The notes under the pieces are model-generated. The model was not told the origin of the DNA. It ran no database searches and worked only from the letters and a program-made list of their open reading frames with translations. DNA of 64,000 bases from NCBI GenBank assembly GCA_037953745.1, contig JBAKBP010006603.1:1-64000 (forward strand), written 5' to 3'. Shown piece by piece: positions 1-10,984 of the stretch; position 1 is the stretch's first letter, and the number at the start of each line of letters is the position of its first letter. Made by a program: the position numbers and the translations under genes. The stretch comes from Lithodes maja. Taxonomy: Eukaryota > Arthropoda > Malacostraca > Decapoda > Lithodidae.

Positions 1-608
1 CTCTGACATATGACACAATTTTGAGCCTATTAGGGATACTTTAAAGCCATTGTTACCATCAGGGGTATTTAGAAACCTTTAGTAGTTACTTTAATAGTTA
101 CTTCAACCTCTGCAGTTGTCTTTGAGTTAGCTGTGGGCAGAAAACTAATTTTGGAGAGGTAATTATAAGAGTGAGAGAACTCTATTTTTTATTGCTAATC
201 TGGCAAACTCTGTGTCATAAAAGTGTGAAAGGGTTAATTAAATGCTTCTGTTCGGTCACTGCTTAGAGTCGGCCACCCCCAGCAATGGGGTATGTGCCTG
301 AGTATATACATATGAATGTAGTAACAGATAGGTGAAGAGCAAAGAGGGGCTGCATTGACCAGAGAGCCTCAGTGAGATTGTTGGTAGAGATCAGTATTTG
401 TCTAAGAACAGAAAACTATGCAGCATTCATTGATTTGGAAAAGTGTAGGCCTACAAAGTAATTCTTGATTTTTTTTTTCTCCTGACCTTTCTTGGCAAGA
501 TCATATTGCCACTGTTGCTTAAGCAACTTCCTAGAAGTTAGGTGTGCTCAACCGTCTCTGTGGGTTCTCCACCCCAGCACAGCTTCTTGCTCTGTATAGG
601 GGTACAGT
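1..608. other. No gene seen; one short repeat scrap
   Basis: No open frame or splice-flanked exon is recognisable here. Around 255-312 lies a scrap resembling the 3' UTR of RTE-type elements seen at 21.4, 24.5 and 42.7 kb, recognised by the shared words GAGTCGGCCACCCCCA followed by a GTATAT-rich end. The rest is AT-rich unique-looking sequence. Confidence 0.5.
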
Positions 609-639
609 GTGCCCATGTATTTATTTTGTCCATGTGTAT

Positions 640-1605
640 TCAGAGAGTGGAGAGAGGGCATGGCGAGCAAGGGTTTAAGAGTCAATATTAACAAAACCAA
701 GGTTATGCATTGTAGATTGAGACGAGGCAATGTGGAAAAGAGCGGTGCATACCCATGTGCAGTGTGTGGAAAGGGAGTGGGCGTTAACTCAATTCAATGT
801 AGCATCTGTCGATGTTGGGTACACCATGGGAGTAAGCGCTGTAGTAGAATAAAGGGGCCCCTGCCGAAGGATAAGTCAGAAATAGAGAAATTTGAGTGCG
901 TAGTGTGCAAAGGTGAGCTTGTGTTAAGTGATGATCCTGTGGCTGTGAATTTTGGAAATGAGTCTTTGGAGCTGGTGAAAGTTTTGTTACCAAGGAGATA
1001 CCATCTCTGCCGGTGGTGGGGCCGAGGCTGCCACTATTGCTAGAATTAGATGTGGCTGGGGGAAGTTCAGAGAATTGATGCCAATCCTGACCATGAAAAG
1101 AATGCCTCTCCCCCTGAAGGGAAAGGTGTATACCTCATGTGTTAGAAGTGCAATGACGTATGCCTCAGAAACATGGGCCGTTAAAGTAGAGGATGTTAAC
1201 AGAATGGAACGTAGTGAGATGAGAATGGTGAGATGGATGTGTGGGGCCAGGCTACAGGATAAAATAACAAATGTTGAGCTGAGGAGACGTTTAGGTATAA
1301 AGAGTATTAGCGAGGTGATGCGTACAAGTAGACTGGGATGGTATGGACATGTGGAGAGAATGGATGAACAAAATTGGGTGAAAAAGTACAGGTCTGTGGT
1401 TGTGGAGGGAGCTGCACCAAGGGGTGGACCGAGGAAGGCCTGGGATCGGACTATATGCGCCAATCTCAAATCCAAGAACTTGACAAGTGAAGCAGCCCTT
1501 AACAGGGTTGCCTGGAATGCCGCCATTAGGACAAGAAACTCAAACTGCACTTATGTGTGGAACACTCAGTCTTAAAATTTTATGTATGTATGTGTATGTA
1601 TGAAG
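640..1605 (+). mobile_element. RTE-like non-LTR retrotransposon, 3' fragment with zinc-finger insert (family A)
   Basis: This is the C-terminal part of a reverse transcriptase polyprotein. The first piece reads GLRVNINKTKVM, the post-catalytic RT palm/thumb signature. A Cys/His cluster follows (CAVCGKGVG, CSICRCWVHHGSKRC, CVVCKGE), like the PHD-type zinc finger placed after RT in some RTE-like elements. The frame shifts near 985, after which FCYQGDTIS continues into the second piece (1075-1575), with YASETWAV, LGWYGHVERM and GPRKAWDRT, the usual RTE-like C terminus ending in a stop at 1573-1575. The tail is (TATG)n at about 1579-1600. The catalytic FADD/YADD region is absent, so the copy is 5'-truncated and frameshifted. 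Clade placement is inference. Relatives lie at 17040-17400 and 60121-60310. Confidence 0.8.
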
Positions 1606-1734
1606 GAGAAGCGGGAAAGCCGCTGGGAGCTCAGGCATAGTTGTTGAGATGCTAAAGGCAGCTGGAGATATTGGGCTAAAATTGATCAAGAGCTGATTAA
1701 TCAGGGAACAATGAGGGTATTTTATTAGCGTTTT

Positions 1735-1885
1735 CGGTGGGCTTTGTGCTAATGCACTGATACTAGGTACAGCACAAATTCCATCCCAATAATATCTTCC
1801 CATTGATACATCGGGATTTGAACCCGGGACCTTTGGATTACCAGGCCAGTGGCAAGACCACTCCGCCACACCTCCCCTCTGCATA
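1735..1885 (-). mobile_element. tRNA-Ser-like SINE
   Basis: The minus strand shows a polymerase III A box (TGGCGGAGTGG) and a B box (GGTTCAAATCC) about 40 bases apart, with a T-arm stem CGGG/CCCG. The A box matches the serine-type tRNA head. No acceptor stem pairs and the sequence runs on past the tRNA length into a non-tRNA body, so this is a SINE, not a tRNA gene. Confidence 0.65.
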
Positions 1886-2730
1886 TACTGCATTTTATCT
1901 GAAATACAATACATATAAAGAATATTGTGTGAATTATGGCGCCCCTCATGTATATCAGCCCCCCCCCCCCACCCCCCTTAAGCCTGAGCCTGGATCCGCC
2001 ACTGATAGGTAGAGGATGCCAAACCTTACTCTGGATAGGACCAGCCCTCACCCATGCAAGGTTGAACCCACTGAACTAAAAATATATACAGTAGTTCGAA
2101 GTTCAGATTATCAGTGGGTTTAACCAGCTTGAACCTCCCGCTCAGTTAAAACACAAAAAATGACCTGCTTAGGATGTAACTGAAAACGCCATAGGGGTGA
2201 CTTATTTAGACTTCTCTGGCATGACCATGGCTGAGGTGAATCTCGAGATCTTATTGATGATAGTCAACAGAAACCTTAGCCACATTAAAAGCCTATTATC
2301 ACATAATGGCTGGTACACAAGATCAGTCAGTGTGTGTTCGCCCATAATTTATTTTTTATATATTATATGTCGTAAGTCTGGCAGGAAATTTCGTCGCCAG
2401 ATTAATTCACCACATACGGAATTATATGACAAACTGAAGTCGAGTAACGTTAGGCTTTACATCCAATTCTAGATCATGATAGGTTTTACACGATTTAATA
2501 TCTTAATTTAGGATAGAATGTAAAATTGCAAATGAAGAACGAAATATCACGAGAACCCGAACAATCTTTAAAAGGAGAAAATATATGCTTCCTCTATTAA
2601 AACAATCTACAGATCCCAATTATAAGTACAGTAGGAATGTATATACACATGTGCATAATATAATTGTTCCAATGTTGAAGAAATTAGGTTATTGTAATAT
2701 TTCCCGGTACGACAGTTTGGTTCACAACAT
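1886..2730. other. No gene seen
   Basis: It holds a C-run at about 1961-1978 and AT-rich sequence. Open frames here are short and show no family motif or flanking splice signals. Confidence 0.4.
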
Positions 2731-2734
2731 TTGG

Positions 2735-3705
2735 ATCTGCGGCAGCAGAGCGGAAAAGCGAGAGTAAAAGCCGATAAGGATGTAGTAGATGAGCTGAAGG
2801 CAAGAGGCGGTGAGGTCAGTAGAGAATGGTATGACTTCCTAAGGGGAGAGCAAGAGAGTGAAAGAGTGAATGTGGAAGTGATAATGGTGAACGGAAGAAA
2901 GGTGAGAGGGAAACCGGAGAAAGCTAGGGCAGTAAAAGAATTCTGGGAAAACATAGGGGGTGTGAATGAGGTGGAGGATAGGGGCGAACCCAACCTGATA
3001 ATAGATAGATAGATACCAGTAGATGAAAATATGGATTACGAGATCAGTAGGGAAGAGATAATGAAATGTGTCAAGAAACTGAAGACTGGTAAAGCCGCAG
3101 GAAATGACGAGATCCCATATGAATTCTACAAAGAGGGTGGGAATGGAGTAATTGAAGGCATGTATGGACTTTTTAAGAAAGTGTGGTCAGGAGAGAGGGT
3201 ACCGTATAAATGGAACGAGAGCCGGGTGACCCTCCTGCACAAAGGGGGTCACAAGAGTAAGAAAGAGCTGAAAATCTACCGACCAATAACGCTAACGGAC
3301 ACAATTTCCAAGGTGTTCTGTGGGGTGCTGAATGAAAGGCTGAAAGGGATCTTTGAAAGGAACAGAGTGATGGGAGAAGAACAGAATGGGTTTCGAGTGG
3401 ACAGAAGAGGGGAAGATAACATGTTCGTAGTGAGAGAAGTGATAGAGAATACGAAAAAGTCCGGACGGAAGGGATACTTCGCCTTCCTAGACATAGAGAA
3501 AGCATATGACAGAGTGAACAGGTACAAGTTGTGTAGGCTGCTTGAAACAGTAGGTGTGAGTGAAAAGATAATAAATATCATAAGAAGTATGTATGAGAAT
3601 ACCAGGGCTAGATACAGTATGGGGGATATAGAGACAGACTGGGTCGAAAACAAGCGGGGAGTTAGACAGGGCTGTGGGCTATCCCCCCTCCTGTTTGGGA
3701 TGTAT
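2735..3705 (+). mobile_element. Non-LTR retrotransposon (LINE D), 5' half of interrupted RT
   Basis: A reverse transcriptase N-terminal half. In order: a charged linker (2735-3012), LKTGKAAGNDEIPYEFYK, RVTLLHKGG, YRPITLTDTISKVF, FLDIEKAYDRV (motif A with catalytic Asp), and RQGCGLSPLLFGMY (motif B). Reading stops abruptly at about 3705 because another element was inserted in the opposite orientation. The matching continuation (EELAARMKEAS, then LLYADDVVIM) resumes at about 6641. A frame break or stop separates 3012 from 3031. The upstream endonuclease is missing, so the copy is 5'-truncated. I do not assign the clade. Confidence 0.8.
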
Positions 3706-3776
3706 TTACCTAATTGTATTTACCTAATTGTAGTTTACAGGAGTTGAGCTAAGCTCGTGTTGTCCCGTCTTTCAGT

Positions 3777-4241
3777 CTACTTTTTATCCAATTTTTTCTT
3801 GAAAATATGGATGTTCCTTGCCCCTACCACCTCCTCCTCCAGCCCATTCCATTTGTCAATACATCTATAGGGGAAGCTAAACTTCCTGATATCGTTCTTG
3901 CAGGTAGGTCTTTTTACTTTGTAGCTGTGGCCTCTAGTTATTCCTGTATCCATAATTAATATATCCTCCCTATCCAGCCTCTCCAGCCCCCGGGTACATT
4001 TGTACATCATTATCATGTCTCCCCTCTCTCTCCTCTCTTTTAGACTCGGTAGATTTAATTTGTCTAGCCTCCCTTCATATGGCAGTTCTCTGAGACTTGG
4101 AACCAATCTAGTGACTGCTCTCTGGATTCTTTCTAACTTGTGAATATGCTTCTTTAGATGCGGGGACCACACCACTGCTGCATACTCCAATCTTGGTCTA
4201 ATAATACTCTTCATAATTTTCGCTACCATGGTCTCATCCAA
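3777..4241 (-). pseudogene. C-terminal thumb/tail of the inserted element's RT
   Basis: A 154-codon frame starting DETMVAKIMKSIIRPRLEYAA, the post-RT region of CR1/Jockey-type elements, with LERIQRAVTRLVP, KERRERGDMIMMYK and FSFPYRCIDKWNGL. It ends in a natural stop a short distance before the repeated ACAATTAGGTAAAT tail. It is the frameshifted continuation of the RT frame at 4223-5782. Confidence 0.8.
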
Positions 4242-5782
4242 GTACTGTAGTTCAGAGCAACTTTCATATTCCCGGCCATTGCATACATTCCGCTAAAGAG
4301 CTTGTTAATATTATGTTTCTCTGGCGACAAATTATCTTGTATAATCAACCCTAAATCTTTTTCTTTTTTGGCCTTGCTAATTATATTATCTCCCATCCTG
4401 TACTCCCAATTTGGTCTATTCACACTTCTTCCCATATTTAACACATGGCATTTACTTATATTAAATTTCATTTTCCACTTGGTGCTCCATTCGTATATTT
4501 TATCTAAATCCCCTTGCAGCTCCTCACAACTACTTTTATTTGTTATTTGTCTCATAATTTTTACGTCATCTGCAAACTTTGACATGTAAGAGTTTATGCC
4601 TAACGGCAGGTCATTCACGTACATAAGGAACATGAGAGGTGCCAACACAGATCCCTGCGGCACACCACTCTCAACTTTCCGCCACGATGAGTAAGTTCCT
4701 CTAATGTTGGTCCTCATTTCCCTATCTGTTAAATAGCTCTCCATCCATTTCAGCAAACTCCCCCTGACACATCCTAGCGTCTCAAGCTTAGATAACAATC
4801 TCTTATTTGGTACCTTATCGAATGCTTTGGAAAGGTCTAAGTAGACGCAGTCCACCCATCCGCCTCTTTCTTGGAGTACATCTATCACCCTACTGTAATA
4901 ACATAGCAAACTGGTAACACAAGATGTCCCTTCTCTGAATCCAAATTGCTTTGGGGTTATTATCTTCTTTCTCTCCAACATTTTCATCCATCTCTTCCTA
5001 ATTAGCTTTTCACAAATCTTGCATACAATACTAGTAAGTGAAACTGGTCTATAGTTTAGAGGGTCCTCAGGGTTTCCATTCTTGTATATCGGAATGATAT
5101 TAGCTCTTTTCCATTCAACAGGAACCTGTCCTTTATCTAAGGAAGCTTGAATTATGTCCCTCACTGGCTCCACTAATTGCTCTGCACACTCCTTTAAAAC
5201 CCAGGCAGACACTTCATCCGGTCCCATAGCTTTCCTTACTTCAAGTCCTCTCATCGCAGATAACGGCTCATCTCTAGTTATTTCAATCTTACTAAGACCA
5301 CTCTCCAGTACTCCCGCCTGTGGTTCATCAAAACCTTCCTCTCTAGTAAAAACTGACCCCAATTTGTTATTCATTACCTCACACATGTCCGATACATTTT
5401 CATACGTCCTAGCATCAACTCTTAATTTAGTAATTTGTTTCTTTACCTTCAACTTACTGTTTATATATTTATAAAATAATCTAGGGTCACTTTCACATTT
5501 ATTTACTATGTTCTTTTCATAGTTCATTTTAACTTGCCTAATTATGTTAACATATCTATTCCTCTCCTGTTTATATTTATTCCAATTACTCTCAGTGTTC
5601 CTTCTTCTTAATCTAGCCCAAGCTGCATCATGCCTACCCAAAGCTCTTTTGCATTTCAAATTAAACCAATCTTTCTGCTTAGTAAAATTTCCAGTTTTAT
5701 ATATTGGGACAAACAGATTGGTTCCTACTCTATAAATTTCGAGGAATCTACTATATTTACCTTGTACGTCCCGTTCCTTCAA
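4223..5782 (-). pseudogene. Reverse transcriptase domain of the inserted element
   Basis: A 519-codon frame. It shows an EN-RT linker, then RKAMGPDEVSAWVLK, WKRANIIPIYKNG, NYRPVSLTSIVCK, FGFREGTSCVTSLL, VYLDLSKAFDKVP (motif A), ESGVPQGSVLAPLMFLMYVND (motif B region) and KFADDVKIM (motif C, catalytic Asp pair present). All polymerase residues expected of the family are visible. The frame ends prematurely after a frameshift near 4235; the C-terminal part continues in the next entry. Confidence 0.88.
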
Positions 5783-6591
5783 AATAAGATCCCCAATCTA
5801 CTCCCTCTAAATATCTTTTCAAGGATACATAATCAGCTTTACTATAATTTAATCTGTCATTTATGTAGCTATTGTCTAATCTATTGGCATTACTCGAGGT
5901 CAACTTCCATTTTAGTAATAGGTGATCACTTTTACCTACAGGACATAGATAGTTTATATCACTAATTTCGTGAGGATCTTTTGTAAAAATCAGATCGAGT
6001 TTAGAAGGTTCGTTATTACCCCTCATTCTTGTATTTTCCTTCACATGTTGTGCAAGTACATTTTCCGTAACCAACTCCACTAGCCGACTTCCCCAAGATC
6101 TCTGATTTGGCCCTGCATCTCCCGATTCCCAATCAACCTCACTACAGTTGAAATCTACCAAGATCAATCGATTCTTCCTTAAAAGCAATCTTCTCAACGA
6201 CTGAATCATATCCTCTACCATCTCCTCAAACTCCAACTCCCTCCATGCTCTGGTCTTTGGTGGCATGTAAGCTACTGCTATGTCTAGCTTTTTTCCTTCT
6301 ATATCATTGAGTTCAACTGCCATTATTTCTGCCTTGTCATTATTTAACTCCACGTGCTTTGCTGTCATAGGGTTCTTAACTAATACTGCCACTCCACCTC
6401 CCCTTTCTATCATTTCTCCATATATTATATCCTTCACTAAACACTATGTTGCTGTCAAAGTCCTGGTTCAGCTTTGTCTCTGTCAAACAGACTATCTGTG
6501 GTTGATCTTTTCTTAATATATTATCTAACTCTACCTTTTTACTGTTTATTCCATCTATATTAGTGTAGTAGCACAGTATATTTGAATCCAC
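5757..6591 (-). pseudogene. Apurinic-like endonuclease domain of the inserted element (two overlapping frames)
   Basis: The frame at 6591-6376 begins MDSNILCYYTNIDGINSK and continues TETKLNQDFDSN, the N-terminal EN signature. After a frameshift near 6430 the second frame (6437-5757) carries GGGVAVLVK, VAYMPP, LVDFNCSEVDW (position of the usual GDFN), LDLIFTKDP and GKSDHLLL, whose SDH is the catalytic histidine motif of EEP-type LINE endonucleases. Its role in the family is target-site nicking for target-primed reverse transcription. The frame then breaks before the RT part at about 5770. Confidence 0.8.
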
Positions 6592-6640
6592 CTCCTTGTT
6601 TCTCTTCCCTCTCTGCCTCCTACCAGGTTCACCTCCTCCT

Positions 6641-8045
6641 CCACAGAGGAACTAGCTGCAAGAATGAAAGAAGCCAGCAGGGGAACACTAATTGGGAACG
6701 AACGTCTGGGTATCTTGCTATATGCAGATGATGTAGTGATCATGAGCGACAACCGAGAGGATCTGCAGAGGATGCTAGATGTGGTGTCCGAATATGGGAA
6801 TGATCTGAATGTGAGCTTTAGCAGGGAGAAAAGTAAAGTACTAGTAGTGAATGGAGATGAAACGGATGTGGGTGCGACGTGGCTACTTGGGAATAATATT
6901 ATTACCCAAACAAATGAATACAAGTACCTGGGAATGACAGTGGATGCAAGAGGATGCGAGAAAACAAAAGATGAGAGACTAACAAGAGCGAGCCAGTGGG
7001 TGGGAAGACTTGGCAGTGCTGCAAGGTGTAGAGCGAACAAGTATGAAGTAGTGCGAGGAGTATGGAAAGGTATGGCGGTGCCGGGCCTGATGTATGGTCT
7101 GGAAACCATCCCGTGGACGGCGAATGACACGGCAAAGCTGGAAGTTGCCCAGAATAGGGCAAAAATACAGAATAAACAAAAATACAGAATAGTAAAAATG
7201 TTGCGTCTGCTACCGCCGCCGCCAACACCGTGAATGACCGCAGCAGTGCAAGTACTGGTACTGAGTTGGATACACAGGCATAGTTTGCCTTTTTCCAGAG
7301 GATCTACTGTAAGAAACTGTAAGAAACTGTAAGTAAGAAAGGAAGGCTCGCACTGGGAGCGAACAAGTACACTGCAGTAGAAGCCTTGAGAGGTGATGTG
7401 GGGTGGAGCTCCTTTGAAGAAAGAATAGACAAGGGAGTCCTACGGTACCGGGTCAGACTGGAAAAAATGAATGGTGATAGATGGGCACGAAAGGTGTTTG
7501 AATGGGCTAAGGAGAGCAGTAAGTGGAACAAGATGTGCGACAAAAAGATAGAGAAGTACGGAATGCATGGTATCATGATGGGGGAAAGTATGGAAATGTG
7601 GAGCCATGAGAGATGGAAGAAAGAGATCGGCAAACGGGTACAAAGCGTAGCAAGGGACGAATGGGCAGGGAATATGAGAAACAAGAGTTCACTAGAATGG
7701 TACATGTGTAAGCAACAGCCAAGAAGGGAGCCATTCTACGATGGGAGCATCGGAGGTGAACTCCTCTTCAAGGCCCGAACTAAGTCACTTGAGCTGAACA
7801 GCAGAACATATAGATGGTCAAATGAAGGCAACAAGGCATGCAAGATGTGCGAGAGCGGGGAGGATGAGACTGTGGAGCATATCCTCCTAAAGTGCAGAAA
7901 ATATGAAGGAGAAAGGTGGGTAATGCTAAGATCCATTGTGCAAGAGATTGGTGCGGAGGAATGGAATGCAGTGGTAGGAAGGTATGAATGGGGGCTCGAC
8001 GGTTGGACAAATGAAACAATGGAATGGGAGACTATGGAGCGCGAC
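6641..8045 (+). mobile_element. LINE D, 3' half of interrupted RT and C-terminal zinc motif
   Basis: Continuation of the RT broken at 3705: EELAARMKEAS, LLYADDVVIMSDN (motif C, catalytic Asp pair), SFSREKSKVLVV, YKYLGMTVDARG, PGLMYGLETIPW. Decay or a small insertion with AAC/CCG repeats disrupts 7170-7340. A second frame (7386-8063) holds GANKYTAVEALRGDVGWSSFEER and ends with CKMCESGEDETVEHILLKC, a CCHC motif common at LINE C termini. Homology stops at about 8045, where a second related copy begins in mid-protein. Confidence 0.78.
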
Positions 8046-9026
8046 AAGGCTAAGAGCGAATAGCTACGAAATAGTGCGAGGGCTGTGGAAAGGATTAGGA
8101 GTACCTGCAATAATGTACGGCTTAGAGGCGGTAGAAACAACAGAGGCGGAAACGAAGAAATTAGAAACGGTGCAGAATAAAATCGGGAGGACAGGACTGG
8201 GGGCAAATAAATACGTAGCACAAGAAGCAATCCGAGGGGAGATGGGGTGGAGTACGTTTGAGGAAAGGATTGGGAAAGCGAAAGGGAAGTACAAAGTGAG
8301 GCTGGAGGGGATGGAGGAAGATAGGTGGCCGGGGAAGGTATACAGATGGGCGAGCGAGCAAAGTAAATGGACCAGAAAGTGCAAAAAAAGATTGGAGAGG
8401 ATAAATATAAAACAGGATCGGGTGGGAGGGGAATTTAGAAAATGAAATGAGAGAGAGGAGTGGGTCATACTAGAAAATGGGAGGGGATGTGTCAGAGAGA
8501 TAGAGAAAGGGATAAAGGAGGAGGGGAGAAGAAAGTGGAGGGAGGGGGTAGAAAATAAAGCCACGCTGGCATATTATAGAGAGAAGGAAAAACCATCTAG
8601 AGAACTATTCTATGATGGAGGATGGGGATCGAAACTACTATTTAAAGCAAGAACAGGATTGCTAGAGACAAATGAGAGAACAAGGAGATGGAATGGAGTG
8701 GGACCGCACTGCAATCAATGTGAAATGGGAGGAGACCCAATAGTGGAGGATGTAGAGCACATAGTAACGGAATGTACAAGATATAATGAGGAGAGAGACG
8801 AGTTGGAGAGGTACATGAGGAATAGAGTTGGGGAGAGGGGGTGGGAGGAGATTAAGCAGAGAGAAGATAGAGGGGTAGGGGCACTATTGGGGTTAACACA
8901 GGAGATGGAAACACAAGACATGGAGATGGTGAAGAGGATGTTGGAGAAAATGTGGAGGAAGAGAAATGGGTAGGGGGGGAGGGGGGAGGAAGTGAGGGGT
9001 GGGTTTATAAAAAAAAAAAAAAAACT
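8046..9026 (+). mobile_element. Second LINE D-related copy, 5'-truncated, with poly(A) tail
   Basis: It begins within the protein at RANSYEIVRGLWKGLGVPAIMYGLEAV, which aligns to the part of LINE D read at about 7030-7110, and then repeats the same C-terminal order: GANKYVAQEAIRGEMGWSTFEER (8203 onward) and CNQCEMGGDPIVEDVEHIVTEC (8712 onward), ending MWRKRNG and stop at 8971. A short 3' UTR ends in an A-run at about 9009-9026. A stop at 8443 and a frame change break the frame. The divergence from the copy just upstream suggests an insertion into its 3' end, not a tandem duplication. Confidence 0.75.
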
Positions 9027-9043
9027 GTCTCATAAGATAGATG

Positions 9044-9102
9044 GATAATGGGAAAATAGTAAAATGCGACAGTCCTTGGTATTAAACAACACTGTATATC
9101 AA
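9044..9102 (+). repeat. Short dispersed repeat, partner at 15224-15290
   Basis: Both places share GGATAATGGG, an AATGCG(A/G)C(A/T)GTCCTT core and an ACTGTAT end in the same order. Type unknown. Confidence 0.45.
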
Positions 9103-9209
9103 AGAAAAAACCATCTTCAGACTGATCCGGTAAAAAAAAATACCAAAGTACAACAAATTACCTGAAAAACTCGTAGCACATACCACCACGACCTCCATGT
9201 TAGGGCTCC

Positions 9210-9522
9210 ATCTTCAAACTGAGCCCGCCCGGGCCGGCGAGGGGCCACGCGCCACGCGTGACGTGACGACTGAAACACTGTGTAATTGGTTAATAATTTG
9301 ATGGAAGGCTGTGATTGGTTCCAGGAGTGACGGGAAGCATTGTGATTGGTTCATCCATGGTTGATGATTCCTAAAAAGACCGCTAGGTGTAGTGACGTTC
9401 GACTGAAAGATTGAGGGTAAGAGCTCCCGAACGACAGCCATTGTTTACTATTGCGCCGCGGCCATCGACAGGGAGGTATTTTTTACAGTTTCTCGTATTT
9501 CATTGATAACGAATCTGCTACG
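9210..9522 (+). promoter_or_regulatory. CpG-rich promoter-like region with three CCAAT boxes and a possible first exon
   Basis: From 9221 the sequence is CpG-dense (CCGCCCGGGCCGGCGAGG, CACGCGTGACGTGACG). Three inverted CCAAT boxes (ATTGG) stand at 9285, 9314 and 9345, 29 and 31 bases apart, each within a GTGATTGGTT-like context. CRE-like TGACG words occur near 9259, 9264 and 9390. A GCCGCGGCCATC stretch (YY1-like) follows near 9455, and a consensus splice donor CG|GTAAGTAC sits at 9522/9523. This pattern suggests a TATA-less promoter with a non-coding first exon ending at 9522. Whether it belongs to SNRK, 50 kb downstream on the same strand, cannot be told. Confidence 0.4.
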
Positions 9523-9923
9523 GTAAGTACATGTACACCAACAAAGTATTGTTCATGAAAGTGATAACACAATAATAATCATCGATGGGGCCTGTCATTG
9601 GTTGGTGATAAACATAAACCGAAAAACTAAATAAGATGGTCACTAATTTTCCCATGGATTTTTTTTTATGTTTCCCTGTTAGTTTTCATCAATACATAGT
9701 GTTTGGAAATAATTACAACCCTTGGCGAAACCGTTTTCCCCATTATACAACGATGTTAAGACACGCCGCCCGATAGTGGGGAGGGCTATGATGTACAGGG
9801 AAAATGAGGGGTTAAATGCGTAAAACGTCGATAAAAACGTATTTTAGAAAAACTTTGCTCGGGTTTTAAGGTACTGTATTTCAAATGCCTAAAACCCAAT
9901 ACAGTACTGTACAGGTATTTCGA
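9523..9923. other. No gene seen; AT-rich, possibly intronic
   Basis: No coding motifs. It follows the candidate splice donor at 9523 and leads into the tandem repeats. Confidence 0.35.
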
Positions 9924-10230
9924 AAACCCGAGCCAAGTTTTGGCCAAAGGTGGCTCGGATTTTGCGAGTTTGTAGACAAAAAAATTACAGTAACCTCATT
10001 TAGAAATTTGGCTCAGGTTTCCCGAAATTGCAAAGTCATAAAACCCGAATTTTGGTAAACCCGAGCCAAGTTTTGGCAAAACTTGGCTCGGATTTTGCGA
10101 GTTTTAAGAGTAAACAAATTAAAGTAACCTAATTTAGAATTTTGGCTCATGTTTCCCTAAATTGCAATCCCCAAAAAGCATAATTTTGGAAAACCCGAGC
10201 CAATTTTTGGCAAAACTTGGATCAGATTTT
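9924..10230 (+). repeat. Tandem repeat of 133-134 bp, about 2.3 units, with perfect hairpin
   Basis: Units begin at 9924, 10057 and 10191 with AAACCCGAGCCAA. In the second unit, 10061-10091 forms a 14-bp perfect stem (CCGAGCCAAGTTTT and its complement) with a 3-base loop. The other units keep imperfect versions of the stem. Confidence 0.75.
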
Positions 10231-10339
10231 GAGAATCGAAAGGCCGCCCATTTAGTATTCGGGCGTATCTGTAAATACTACCGCAACTACGAATCTTGTT
10301 TCTGCGACCTACTATATTAACCTAACCTAACCTAGACCC

Positions 10340-10530
10340 AGTACGTGGGATACTAAACTACGGTAGCCCTTGCATGCCAGCAACAGCGGATTCATAGTAC
10401 CCAGCACGTGGGATACTAAACTAGCCCTTGCATGCCAGCAACAGCAGATTCATAGTACTCAGTACGTGGGATACTAAACTAGCCCTTGCATGCCAGCTAC
10501 AGAGGATTCATAGTACTCAGTACGTGGTAT
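10340..10530 (+). repeat. Tandem repeat of about 58 bp, three units and a partial
   Basis: AGTACGTGGGATACTAAACT-type starts recur at 10340, 10403, 10461 and 10519 (spacing 63, 58, 58), each followed by AGCCCTTGCATGCCAGC and ATTCATAGTAC. Confidence 0.8.
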
Positions 10531-10678
10531 GTATTACCCATTAAGTTCCGGAAGTTTAAACCTATGCGAACTTACCTCTTACACGTCACATCAGTAGGCA
10601 AGCACCCATGTTCTGTAAATACATTCAGGGCAGCAGTATTATTTCTTGTAGTTTCTACAATAACACAGTGTGGCAGAG

Positions 10679-10925
10679 GCTGGACCGGCAAGAATGTAGT
10701 TACCGGGTGTACCGCCCGTCTTGTTTACACTACGTGGAAGCTCACCATCATGTTCCCGTCTATTTTGACTACCTTTGGATACAAAAATACATTACCCTAA
10801 CCAAACAACCTAACCTAACCTAGTATTATAGATTTATAAGTATTTATTTTATTATAAGTATTTATAGATGATTTATGTTGTATGTCGGTAATGGTACACC
10901 CGGTAACTACATCGTTCCCGCTGGA
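10679..10925. repeat. Inverted repeat with an 18-20 bp core
   Basis: TGTAGTTACCGGGTGTACC near 10696 reappears as its reverse complement near 10892-10910, with flanking GCTGGACC/GGTCCAGC also matched. About 170 bases separate the arms. It could be a decayed foldback element. Confidence 0.55.
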
Positions 10926-10984
10926 CCTTTACAGTGTTACGTGTACCACCATGACTCGACTGGCGATTATCAGGTAAATCAAGG

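Larger units (their letters stand above)
3706..6640 (-). mobile_element. CR1/Jockey-group non-LTR retrotransposon, nearly full-length, inserted in LINE D
   Basis: A minus-strand element with endonuclease and RT on overlapping broken frames, in order 6591 to 3777. It sits exactly between the two halves of the LINE D RT (motif B at about 3700, motif C at about 6715), so it is a later insertion. Its 3' end on the minus strand is two copies of an ACAATTAGGTAAAT unit abutting the host at 3705, a short-repeat tail in place of poly(A). The 5' end lies near 6640, just upstream of the first endonuclease codons. Three frame breaks (about 6430, 5770, 4235) make it inactive, but the family is little decayed. 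Confidence 0.85.

Noticed and set aside
609..1043. Cys-rich frame as a host PHD-finger gene
   Set aside because: It is fused in order to RT C-terminal motifs and followed by a retrotransposon tail; the zinc finger belongs to the RTE-like element.
1803..1880. True tRNA genes at the A/B-box sites (1.8, 13.9, 19.8, 20.2, 20.8, 24.1, 25.4, 28.2, 35.2, 55.2 kb)
   Set aside because: No closing acceptor stems, and each continues into a repeated body; read as SINE heads.
10313..10820. (CCTAA)n runs near 10316 and 10808 as interstitial telomere (arthropod TTAGG)
   Set aside because: Only two to three units each; too short to separate from chance.
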